Part shown: positions 20,434 to 27,338 of the stretch, piece by piece
How positions within the stretch are numbered: position 1 is the first letter of the stretch
Layout: the number at the start of each line of letters is the position of its first letter
Made by a program: the position numbers and the translations under genes
The notes under the pieces: generated by a model
Databases searched by the model: none
Told to the model about the DNA's origin: nothing
The model's input: the letters and a program-made list of their open reading frames with translations, nothing else
Source of the DNA: Burkholderiales bacterium RIFCSPHIGHO2_12_FULL_69_20
GTDB taxonomy: Bacteria; Pseudomonadota; Gammaproteobacteria; Burkholderiales; Burkholderiaceae_C
Reading direction: 5' to 3'
Length of the DNA: 38,287 nt
NCBI GenBank assembly: GCA_001770815.1
Contig: MESD01000133.1
Location: 1 to 38,287 of the forward strand

Positions 20434-20832
20434 TCAAGGCGCGATGTCGCCGTCGACGTAGAACCAGCGTCCGGCCTCGCGCACGAAGCGGCTGATCTCG
20501 TGCAGCCGGTGGGCGCGGCTGCCCAGCTTGCTGCGGGCCACGAACTCGACCGTGGCGTGGGTCTCGTCGACGATCTGGTGGCGGCGCACCTGCAAGCCCA
20601 ACCAACGTTGGCCGGGCTCGAACTCGATCTGCGGCGGCCGGGTGCGTGGATGCCAGGTGGCCAGCAGGTAATCGCCCAGCCCCAGCACGAAGGCGCTGTA
20701 ACGCGATCCCATCAGCACTTGCGCATCGGGCGCCTGCAGGTGCAAAGGCCCTGCGTGCCAGCGGCCGCAGCAGGTGGCCAGGGGTTGCAGGCTGCCGCAG
20801 GGGCAGGGGGCGGGGTGGGTCATGGTCGCCAT
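20434..20832 (-). CDS. YchJ-family protein with SEC-C zinc motif
   Basis: A 132-residue cytoplasmic protein of the YchJ/UPF0225 group. The N-terminus carries the SEC-C-like zinc site (PCPCGSLQPLATCCGRWH), then the conserved segment MGSRYSAFVLGLGDYLLATW and a cystatin/NTF2-like beta domain (VEFVARSK, ISRFVREAGRWFYVDGD). No specific activity is known for this family. An ATG nine bases later (20823) is an equally good start. It is convergent with the membrane-protein gene. Confidence 0.88.
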   Translation of the reverse strand: MATMTHPAPCPCGSLQPLATCCGRWHAGPLHLQAPDAQVLMGSRYSAFVLGLGDYLLATWHPRTRPPQIEFEPGQRWLGLQVRRHQIVDETHATVEFVARSKLGSRAHRLHEISRFVREAGRWFYVDGDIAP

Positions 20833-20919
20833 GATGCCGCAGGCCCGGGGCGCGCGACCCCGCCGCTACACTGCGCCGACCACGAACACGCAGCCCTTGG
20901 CGCTGCAGCAGGAGACCCG

Positions 20920-21852
20920 ATGCTCGACCCCCAAGCGAAGGCCTTGATCGACCTGATGGCCGAACGCGGTGTGCCGCCCACCCACACGCTGTCGCCCGCC
21001 GATGCGCGCCAGATGTACCGCGAGCGGCGTGCTTTCAGCCAGCCCGAACCGCGCGCCATGGCCGAGGTGCGTGATCTGGTGGCCAGCGGCCCACACGGCG
21101 ACATCGCGCTGCGCCTGTACCGCCCGGCCGGCCTGCCGGGCCCCGCGCCCACGCTGGTCTACTACCACGGCGGCGGCTGGGTCATCGGTGACCTGGACAC
21201 GCACGACGTGCTGTGCCGCCAACTGGCCGACGAAGGCCGCTGCGTGGTGGTGGCGGTCGACTACCGCATGGGCCCCGAGCACCGCTTTCCGGCGGCGGTC
21301 GACGACGTGCTGGCGGCCACGCGCTGGCTGCAGGCCCAGGCCGAAACGCTGGGGCTCGATGCGCAACGCTTTGCCGTGGGCGGCGACAGCGCCGGCGGCA
21401 ACCTGGCCGCGGTGGTGGCGCTGGCCTGGCGCGATGCAGCCGAAGCCCATCCGCTGCGCTTTCAGCTGCTGATCTACCCGGCCACCGACATGCGCGCGCT
21501 GGCGCCATCGCACACCAGCAACGGCCAGGGTTATGTGCTGACCAGCGACACCATCGCCTACTTCCGCGGCCACTACCTGACGCCGGCGCAGCACGACGAC
21601 TGGCGCGCCTCGCCGCTGCTGCATGCCGACCTGTCACGCCTGCCACCGGCGCTGGTGCTCACCGCCGGCTTCGACCCGTTGCGCGACGAGGGCCGGCAGT
21701 ACGCCGACCGCCTGTCGGCGGCGGGCGGCACCGCGCAATACGTGTGCTTCGAGCGCCAGATCCATGGCTTCATCACGATGGGCCGTCTGATCGATGAGGC
21801 CAACACGGCCGTGGGCCTGTGCGCGCTGGCCCTGCGCCGGGCGCTGGGTTGA
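20920..21852 (+). CDS. HSL-family (family IV) carboxylesterase/lipase
   Basis: A 310-residue cytoplasmic hydrolase. It has both hallmarks of the hormone-sensitive-lipase family: the oxyanion motif YYHGGGW and the nucleophile motif GDSAGGN. VDYRMGPEHRFPAAVDD is also typical. The likely acid and base are in GFDPLRDEG and QIHGFITMG. No signal peptide is seen. The start has GGAG five bases before the ATG. It probably acts on short or medium acyl esters; the natural substrate is not evident. It directly precedes tolB, where tolA would be expected in related genomes, but has no functional link to Tol-Pal. Confidence 0.92.
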   Translation: MLDPQAKALIDLMAERGVPPTHTLSPADARQMYRERRAFSQPEPRAMAEVRDLVASGPHGDIALRLYRPAGLPGPAPTLVYYHGGGWVIGDLDTHDVLCRQLADEGRCVVVAVDYRMGPEHRFPAAVDDVLAATRWLQAQAETLGLDAQRFAVGGDSAGGNLAAVVALAWRDAAEAHPLRFQLLIYPATDMRALAPSHTSNGQGYVLTSDTIAYFRGHYLTPAQHDDWRASPLLHADLSRLPPALVLTAGFDPLRDEGRQYADRLSAAGGTAQYVCFERQIHGFITMGRLIDEANTAVGLCALALRRALG

Positions 21853-21982
21853 CCCTGGCCGGGCCGCGCTGGGCGGCTGCCTACAATGCCGGCTGGCGGG
21901 GCAATGGGTCGGCCAGAGCATTGGCCGAGTTGATGGGTGGCCGGCTTGGAACCCAATCGCCCGCGCCCGACTCCACCCCTGC

Positions 21983-23290
21983 ATGATGCCGATCCGACGA
22001 CGCCAGTTCACCGCGGCCCTGGCTGCCAGCGCCAGCTTGCTGCCCTTGGGGCTGATCGCGCCAGCCGCCCTGGCGCAGTTCCGCGTCGAGATCTCCGGCA
22101 TCGGCGCCACCCAGCTGCCGCTGGCCGTCACCCGCTTTCGCGACGAAGACCGCAGCGGCCAGCCGCTGTCGGCCATCGTCCGCTCCGACCTCGAGCGCAG
22201 CGGTGCCTTTCGGGTGGTCGATTCGACCGGCACGCTCGACGAGCGCAGCCAGCCGCAGTTCACCGACTGGCGCGGCCGTGGCGCCGATGCGCTGGTGTCG
22301 GGCTCGGCCACGCGGCTGGCCGATGGCCGTTTCGATCTGCGCTTCAAGCTGTGGGACGTGGTCAAGGGCGAAGAACTGCTGGCCCAGGCGCTGGCGGTGC
22401 CGGCAGCCGATCTGCGGCTGGCCGCCCACCGCATCGCCGATGCGGTGCAGGAGAAGCTCACTGGCGAGCGCGGTGTCAACGCCACGCGCATCGCCTACGT
22501 CACGCGCGCGGCCAATCGCTATGCACTGCGCATCACCGATGCCGATGGCGAGGGTGGGCAGGTGGCGCTGGCCAGCCCGCAGCCCATCATCTCGCCAGCC
22601 TGGTCGCCCGACGGGCGCCGGCTGGCCTATGTGTCGTTCGAGCGCGGCAAGGCCGTGGTGATGGTGCAGGACGTGATCACCGGCGAGCGCCGCGCGGTGG
22701 CCAGTTTCAAGGGCAGCAACAGCGCGCCGGCCTGGTCGCCCGACGGCCGGCGGCTGGCGGTGACGCTGTCGCGCGACGGCGTGTCGCAGTTGTACCTGCT
22801 CGATCTCGACGGCGAAGGCCTGCGTCGCCTGACGCAGAGCAGCGCCATCGACACCGAAGCCAGCTTCGCCCCCGACGGCCAGAGCCTGTACTTCGTCAGC
22901 GACCGTGGCGGCGGCCCGCAGATCTACCGCCTGCCGTTGCGGCAAGGCCAGGCCGATGGTGCGCCCGAGCGCATCACCTTCAACGGCGCCTACAACATCA
23001 GCCCGGCGATCAGCCCCGATGGCCGCACGCTGGCCTACGTGGCGCGCGGCAGCGGCTTCCGGGTGATGGTGATGCCGCTGGACGGCAGTGTGCCGGCGGT
23101 GGCCGTCACCGACACCAACGACGACGAGAGCCCCAGCTTTGCGCCCAACGGCCGGCTGCTGATCTACGCCACCCGCAGCCAGGGACGTGATGTGTTGATG
23201 ACCACCACCCTGGATGGCAAGATCCGCACGCGTCTGCTGTCGTCGGGCGTGGATGTGCGCGAGCCGGCCTGGGGACCGTTCGCCCAATGA
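21983..23290 (+). CDS. tolB: TolB, periplasmic beta-propeller of the Tol-Pal system
   Basis: TolB links Pal to the TolQRA energy complex and helps outer-membrane constriction at division. The 435-residue product has an N-terminal signal with a twin-arginine-like start (MPIRRRQFTAALAASA), cleaved near ALAQ, a TolB N-terminal domain at about 30-160 (FRVEISGIG to the DAVQEKLTGERG segment), and a six-bladed propeller with repeated SPDGRRLAYVS, SPDGRRLAVTLS and APDGQSLYFVS blades. Length matches the family (about 430). pal and cpoB follow. tolQ, tolR and tolA are not adjacent upstream. Confidence 0.96.
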   Translation: MMPIRRRQFTAALAASASLLPLGLIAPAALAQFRVEISGIGATQLPLAVTRFRDEDRSGQPLSAIVRSDLERSGAFRVVDSTGTLDERSQPQFTDWRGRGADALVSGSATRLADGRFDLRFKLWDVVKGEELLAQALAVPAADLRLAAHRIADAVQEKLTGERGVNATRIAYVTRAANRYALRITDADGEGGQVALASPQPIISPAWSPDGRRLAYVSFERGKAVVMVQDVITGERRAVASFKGSNSAPAWSPDGRRLAVTLSRDGVSQLYLLDLDGEGLRRLTQSSAIDTEASFAPDGQSLYFVSDRGGGPQIYRLPLRQGQADGAPERITFNGAYNISPAISPDGRTLAYVARGSGFRVMVMPLDGSVPAVAVTDTNDDESPSFAPNGRLLIYATRSQGRDVLMTTTLDGKIRTRLLSSGVDVREPAWGPFAQ

Positions 23291-23403
23291 TCTGGCCTGT
23301 CGCCTGTCGCTCACACATCGGTTTAGGCCGACTCCAGTTTCTTGCCGGCATGCCGCCGGCGCCCGGGTGGCCACTGGCCATCCATGATCGAGGAGTGATG
23401 AAG

Positions 23404-23994
23404 ATGATGGAACTTCGCACGAACATCCGCGCCACCAGCCTGGTGTCGCTGGCCGCGCTGGTGCTGGCGGGCTGCGGCTCGACGGTCAAGCTCGACGAGA
23501 CGCCGGTCGAGACGCGCACGCCCACGGCGGTGAACGCCGGTGGCAGCGGCGGCGCGGGCCCCGCGGCCAGGCCAGGTACCAGCAGCGGCACCACGCCGCA
23601 ATCGCAGGTGGCCACCGTCAACCTGCCGGGTGCGGCGGGTGGCGCGGGCGGTGCCGGTGCCGCCACGCTGGGCCGGGTGGTGTACTTCGACTTCGACAGC
23701 TTCGTGGTGCGTGATGAGTACCGCGCTCTGATCGACTCGCATGCCAGGGTGCTGGCGGCCCAGCGTGCCAAGCGGCTGGTGATCGAAGGCCACACCGACG
23801 AGCGCGGCGGGCGCGAGTACAACCTGGCACTGGGCCAGAAGCGTGCCGAGGCGGTCGCCAAGTCGCTGGCGCTGCTGGGGGCATCCGAGGCGCAGATCGA
23901 GGCCGTCAGCTTCGGCAAGGAGCGTCCGGTGTCCGAGGGCCACGACGAGGCCGCCTGGGCCAAGAACCGCCGTGCCGAACTGAAGGACCGTTGA
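23404..23994 (+). CDS. pal: Pal, peptidoglycan-associated lipoprotein
   Basis: An outer-membrane lipoprotein that grips peptidoglycan through an OmpA-like domain. It has a lipobox LAGC (in LAALVLAGCGS), then a Gly/Ala/Thr-rich linker of about 60 residues, longer than in E. coli, and the OmpA C-terminal domain with VVYFDFDSFVV and GHTDERGGREYNLALGQKR. Of two in-frame ATGs, the one at 23404 is eight bases from AGGAG and is preferred over 23398, which is only two bases away. The stop overlaps the context of the cpoB start. Confidence 0.96.
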   Translation: MMELRTNIRATSLVSLAALVLAGCGSTVKLDETPVETRTPTAVNAGGSGGAGPAARPGTSSGTTPQSQVATVNLPGAAGGAGGAGAATLGRVVYFDFDSFVVRDEYRALIDSHARVLAAQRAKRLVIEGHTDERGGREYNLALGQKRAEAVAKSLALLGASEAQIEAVSFGKERPVSEGHDEAAWAKNRRAELKDR

Positions 23995-23996
23995 CC

Positions 23997-24812
23997 GTGA
24001 CACGCACCCTCTCGCGCTGGATGGCCCTGCGCCCGGTCGCGCTGGCCCTGGCCGGCGTGCTGGCCTTGTCGGCCGGCGGCGCACGCGCCGGCCTGTTCGA
24101 CGACGAGGAGGCCCGCAAGGCCATCCTCGATCTGCGCGCGCGCATCCAGGCCAGCGACGACGGCGCCAGCGCCAAGATCGCCGAGCAGGGCAAGGCGCAA
24201 GCCGCGCTGATGGAGCAGGTGCAGCAGTTGCGCCGCAGCCTGCTCGACCTCAACACCCAGCTGGAGGCTCAGCGGGCCGAGAGTGCCACGATGCGCGGCA
24301 CGCAGGAGCAGCTGGCCCGCGACGTGGCCGAGATGCAGCGCACGCTGAAGGATGTCTCGAAGGGCCAGGATGACCGGCTGCGTGCGCTGGAGCCGCAGAA
24401 GGTCTCGCTCGACGGCAAGGACTTTCTCGCCGAGCCCGAGGAGCGGCGTGCGCACGACCAGGCCATGGCAGCGCTGCGCGGCGGTGACTTCGACAAGGCG
24501 GCCACCGCGCTGACCACCTTCGTGCAGCGCTACCCGGCCAGTGGGTATGTCGATTCGGCGCGCTTCTGGCTGGGCAATGCGCTGTACGGCCAGAAGAACT
24601 ACAAGGAAGCCATCGCCGTGTTCCGCACGTTGGTGAGTGGCGCGCCCCTGCATCCGCGCACGCCCGAGGCCCTGCTGGCGGTGGCCAACTGCCAGATCGA
24701 GATGAAGGACATGCGCGGTGCGCGCAGAACCATCGACGAGCTGACCAAGACCTACCCCGCCAGCGAGGCAGCAGTTGCGGGCAAGGAGCGTCTGGGCACG
24801 CTCAAGGGCTGA
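23997..24812 (+). CDS. cpoB: CpoB (YbgF), periplasmic TPR protein of the Tol-Pal operon
   Basis: CpoB coordinates peptidoglycan synthesis by PBP1B with Tol-driven envelope constriction. The product of 271 residues has a signal peptide (RPVALALAGVLALSAGG, cleaved near ARA), an N-terminal coiled coil at about 40-125 that trimerises in the family, and three TPR-like repeats at about 145-265 (AMAALRGGDFDKAATALTTF, FWLGNALYGQKNYKEAIAVF and so on). A GTG at 23997 with AAGGA nine bases upstream is the likely start, two bases after the pal stop. Confidence 0.94.
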   Translation: MTRTLSRWMALRPVALALAGVLALSAGGARAGLFDDEEARKAILDLRARIQASDDGASAKIAEQGKAQAALMEQVQQLRRSLLDLNTQLEAQRAESATMRGTQEQLARDVAEMQRTLKDVSKGQDDRLRALEPQKVSLDGKDFLAEPEERRAHDQAMAALRGGDFDKAATALTTFVQRYPASGYVDSARFWLGNALYGQKNYKEAIAVFRTLVSGAPLHPRTPEALLAVANCQIEMKDMRGARRTIDELTKTYPASEAAVAGKERLGTLKG

Positions 24813-24847
24813 CGCATGGCGGCGGGCCGCAGCTGGGTGTGCGCACG

Positions 24848-25960
24848 ATGACCGACGCGGGCTTGCTGGCCCTGCAGCAGCAGGTGCTGTGGGCGGCGCT
24901 GGCGCTGGGCATCGCCTTCGGCGCCATCGCCCAGCGCACGCAGTTCTGCACCATGGGCGCGGTGGCCGACGTGGTCAACATCGGCGATTGGTCGCGCATG
25001 CGCATGTGGGCGCTGGCGATGGGCGTGGCCATGCTGGGCTTCAACGCCATGGTGGCGCTGGGCTGGGTGAAGGCAGCCGACACGGTGTATGCCGCACCCG
25101 AGTTGCTGTGGCTGTCGCAGGCCGTGGGCGGGCTGATGTTCGGCTTCGGCATGGTGCTGGCGTCGGGCTGCGGCAGCAAGGCGCTGGTGCGCATCGGCGG
25201 CGGCAACCTCAAGGCGTTGGTGGTCTTCCTGGTGCTGGGCTTCTCGGCCTTTGCCACCTTGCGCGGCGTGACCGCGGTGTTGCGGGTCAACACCCTGGAC
25301 CGGGTGCAATGGGCCCTGCCCGGCGGACAGGATCTGCCCACGCTGCTGGTCGGCCTGGGTGGCACGCCGGGCCAGCGTGCGCTGCTGCTGGGCGGCCTGA
25401 TCGGCGGGGCGCTGGTGGTCTGGGCGCTGGCGCGCCGCGAAGGGCGCCATGCCGACGTGCTGCTGGGCGGGCTGGGCATCGGCGCGCTGGTGGTGGGCGC
25501 CTGGTGGGTGTCGGGCGTGCTGGGCCACGTGGCCGAGCATCCGCAGACGCTGGAGGAGGCCTTCCTCGCCACCAACTCGCAGCGCATGGAGTCCTTCAGC
25601 TTCGTGGCCCCCGTGGCCTATGTGCTGGACGGCCTGATCTTCTATTCCGATGCCAGCAAGCGGCTGACGCAGGGCATGGTGCTGGTGGTGGGCGTGGTGA
25701 TCGGCAGCGCCTTGGTGGCCGTGGCCGGCCGCAGCTTTCGCTGGGAGGGTTTTCGTGGGGTGGAAGACACCGCCAACCACCTGGTGGGCGCGGCGCTGAT
25801 GGGCGTGGGCGGCGTCACCGCCGTGGGCTGCACTGTGGGCCAGGGCCTGTCGGGCCTGTCCACGTTGTCGCTCGGCAGTTTCATCGCCGTGGCGGGCATC
25901 GTGGTGGGTGCGGTGGCCGCGCTGCGCTGGCAGGTGTGGCGGCTGGAGCGCATGGCGTGA
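24848..25960 (+). CDS. YeeE/YedE-family transporter, probably for thiosulfate or another sulfur compound
   Basis: An inner-membrane protein of 370 residues with about nine to ten helices and two YeeE/YedE repeats. Three conserved cysteines sit where characterised thiosulfate carriers (TsuA) have theirs: Cys34 (RTQFCTMGA), Cys108 (SGCGSKALVRIGGGN) and Cys328 (VGCTVGQGLSG). No separate TusA-like partner follows. A GTG at 24839 in frame is an alternative start. The stop overlaps the next gene, tcdA, by 4 bases, so the two are translated together; a shared function is not obvious. Confidence 0.87.
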   Translation: MTDAGLLALQQQVLWAALALGIAFGAIAQRTQFCTMGAVADVVNIGDWSRMRMWALAMGVAMLGFNAMVALGWVKAADTVYAAPELLWLSQAVGGLMFGFGMVLASGCGSKALVRIGGGNLKALVVFLVLGFSAFATLRGVTAVLRVNTLDRVQWALPGGQDLPTLLVGLGGTPGQRALLLGGLIGGALVVWALARREGRHADVLLGGLGIGALVVGAWWVSGVLGHVAEHPQTLEEAFLATNSQRMESFSFVAPVAYVLDGLIFYSDASKRLTQGMVLVVGVVIGSALVAVAGRSFRWEGFRGVEDTANHLVGAALMGVGGVTAVGCTVGQGLSGLSTLSLGSFIAVAGIVVGAVAALRWQVWRLERMA

Positions 25961-26763
25961 ACCTCATCCCCCCTGACGTCGCCATGCCTGCCGACATCGA
26001 TAGCGCTGATCTTGAGCGGCGCTTCGGTGGCTTGCGCCGGTTGTACGGTGCCGCGGGCTACCAGGCCGTTCGCGAGGCGCGCGTGGCGGTAGTGGGCCTG
26101 GGTGGCGTGGGCTCCTGGGCAGTGGAGGCGCTGGCGCGCAGCGGCGTGGCGCGATTGGTGCTGATCGACCTGGACCATGTGGCCGAATCCAACATCAACC
26201 GCCAGGTGCAGGCGCTGGGCAGCACGCTGGGCATGGCCAAGGCCGAGGCGCTGCGACAGCGCATTGCCGACATCCATCCGGGTTGCGAGGCGGTCACCAT
26301 CGAGGAGTTCGCCAGCCCCGACAACTGGCCGGGCCTGCTGCGTACCGAGGTCGACCTGTTGATCGACGCCTGCGACCAGAGCGCGGCCAAACTGGCCTTG
26401 GCGGCCTGGGCCTTGTTGACCGGCACGCCGCTGGTCTGCGTGGGTGCGGCCGGTGGCAAGCAGCAGGCGCAGAAGGTGGAGGTGGCCGATTTGGCCGAGG
26501 CCACCCACGATCCGCTGCTGGCATCGCTGCGCCAGCGACTGCGCAAGCAGGGCGCTCCGCGGCAGGGCCGCATCGGCGTGAGTTGCGTGTTCTCGCGCGA
26601 GAGCGTGGCCACACCGGCCGATGGAGATGCCTGCGCGACCGACGGCACGCTCAACTGCGCCGGCTATGGGTCGACCGTCACCGTCACCGCCACCTTCGGT
26701 CTGGTGGCTGCCGGCGAGGCGCTGCGGCAGTGCATCGCCGCCCGTGCCGTTGCCGCGGCATGA
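25957..26763 (+). CDS. tcdA: TcdA, tRNA t6A37 dehydratase (ThiF/E1-like)
   Basis: TcdA uses ATP to turn t6A at position 37 into its cyclic form in tRNAs that read ANN codons. The 268-residue length equals that of E. coli TcdA. It has the nucleotide-binding VVGLGGVGSWAVEALARSGV-type start, the arginine-containing ESNINRQ, and DACDQSAAKLALAAW. A conserved cysteine (ISCVFS-like GVSCVFSRE) follows. GTG at 25957 overlaps the transporter stop and has GGAG eight bases upstream, so I prefer it over the ATG at 25984. Two tRNA-Lys genes, expected substrates of the enzyme, follow directly. Confidence 0.9.
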   Translation: MNLIPPDVAMPADIDSADLERRFGGLRRLYGAAGYQAVREARVAVVGLGGVGSWAVEALARSGVARLVLIDLDHVAESNINRQVQALGSTLGMAKAEALRQRIADIHPGCEAVTIEEFASPDNWPGLLRTEVDLLIDACDQSAAKLALAAWALLTGTPLVCVGAAGGKQQAQKVEVADLAEATHDPLLASLRQRLRKQGAPRQGRIGVSCVFSRESVATPADGDACATDGTLNCAGYGSTVTVTATFGLVAAGEALRQCIAARAVAAA

Positions 26764-26790
26764 GCCGTTGGCAGCGTTGGCCGGGTGGGG

Positions 26791-26819
26791 TCGTCGGGCA
26801 CAAAATGCCGTGCTAGAAT
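26791..26819 (+). promoter_or_regulatory. Promoter of the tRNA-Lys pair
   Basis: An extended -10 box TGCTAGAAT (TAGAAT at 26814-26819) lies 19 bases before the first tRNA-Lys. The -35 region at 26791-26796 is weak. The -10 box is identical to that before tRNA-Ala. Confidence 0.7.
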
Positions 26820-26838
26820 GTCGTGCTCTACACGAGAG

Positions 26839-26914
26839 GGGTCGTTAGCTCAGTCGGTAGAGCAGCGGACTTTTAATCCGTTGGTCGCGTGTTCGAGTCA
26901 CGCACGACCCACCA
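26839..26914 (+). tRNA. tRNA-Lys(TTT)
   Basis: A full 76-base cloverleaf with encoded CCA. Acceptor GGGTCGT pairs with ACGACCC, D arm GCTCAGTCGGTAGAGC, anticodon stem GCGGA/TCCGT with loop CTTTTAA giving TTT, and T arm GCGTG TTCGAGT CACGC. A37 is present, the site of t6A. Confidence 0.98.
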
Positions 26915-26942
26915 GTTGAACTTCTTGTTCAGCATTGCATTC

Positions 26943-27018
26943 GGGCTCTTAGCTCAGTTGGTAGAGCAGCGGACTCTTAATCCGTTGGTCGAGTGTTCGA
27001 GTCACTCAGGGCCCACCA
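26943..27018 (+). tRNA. tRNA-Lys(CTT)
   Basis: A 76-base cloverleaf with CCA, 28 bases after the first tRNA-Lys. Acceptor GGGCTCT pairs with AGGGCCC (one G-U), the anticodon loop CTCTTAA gives CTT, and the T arm is GAGTG TTCGAGT CACTC. The central part is almost identical to tRNA-Lys(TTT), so the two arose by tandem duplication. Confidence 0.98.
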
Positions 27019-27026
27019 GCTACGAC

Positions 27027-27063
27027 AAGCACTTAGCGAGCAATCGCTAGGTGCTTTGTTCTT
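27027..27063 (+). terminator. Terminator of the tRNA-Lys operon
   Basis: AAGCACTTAGCGA pairs with TCGCTAGGTGCTT (one G-U) around the loop GCAA, followed by TGTTCTTT. It lies 8 bases after the CCA of the second tRNA-Lys. Confidence 0.85.
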
Positions 27064-27338
27064 TCTGCGTCGCTGAATCGTGTGAATCGCGGCTGCCGCG
27101 CGCATCAAGCGCATTGGCCAGGCGCTGCGAGGCCCGGTGCGATTCATCCCCTGAATTGAGGGGGTTGCGGCCCGCGCGGGTGGGCACGCCGCGCTGCGCC
27201 GCTGCAGCGCTGTGCTAATTTTCGCCATCGGGCGCCAATGGGTGCAGGTGGCTGCCGCCGACTGGGTGGGTTGATACCCGATGACCTGGGTCTGCGGTGC
27301 TGCTGCCGCGTCGTCCGGGGTTCACAGGAGGGCGCGGC

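Noticed and set aside
18062-20461. A 799-codon plus-strand frame across rarD, truC and the membrane-protein gene
   Set aside because: It runs antisense to two well-supported genes and out of frame through a third; Gln/His-rich shadow composition.
21881-24653. Long minus-strand frames opposite tolB, pal and cpoB
   Set aside because: The plus-strand genes are unmistakable; the minus frames have no recognisable features.
26977-27228. An 83-codon minus frame ending opposite tRNA-Lys
   Set aside because: Its C-terminus (SDSNTRPTD) is the reverse complement of the tRNA-Lys gene, a common annotation artefact.
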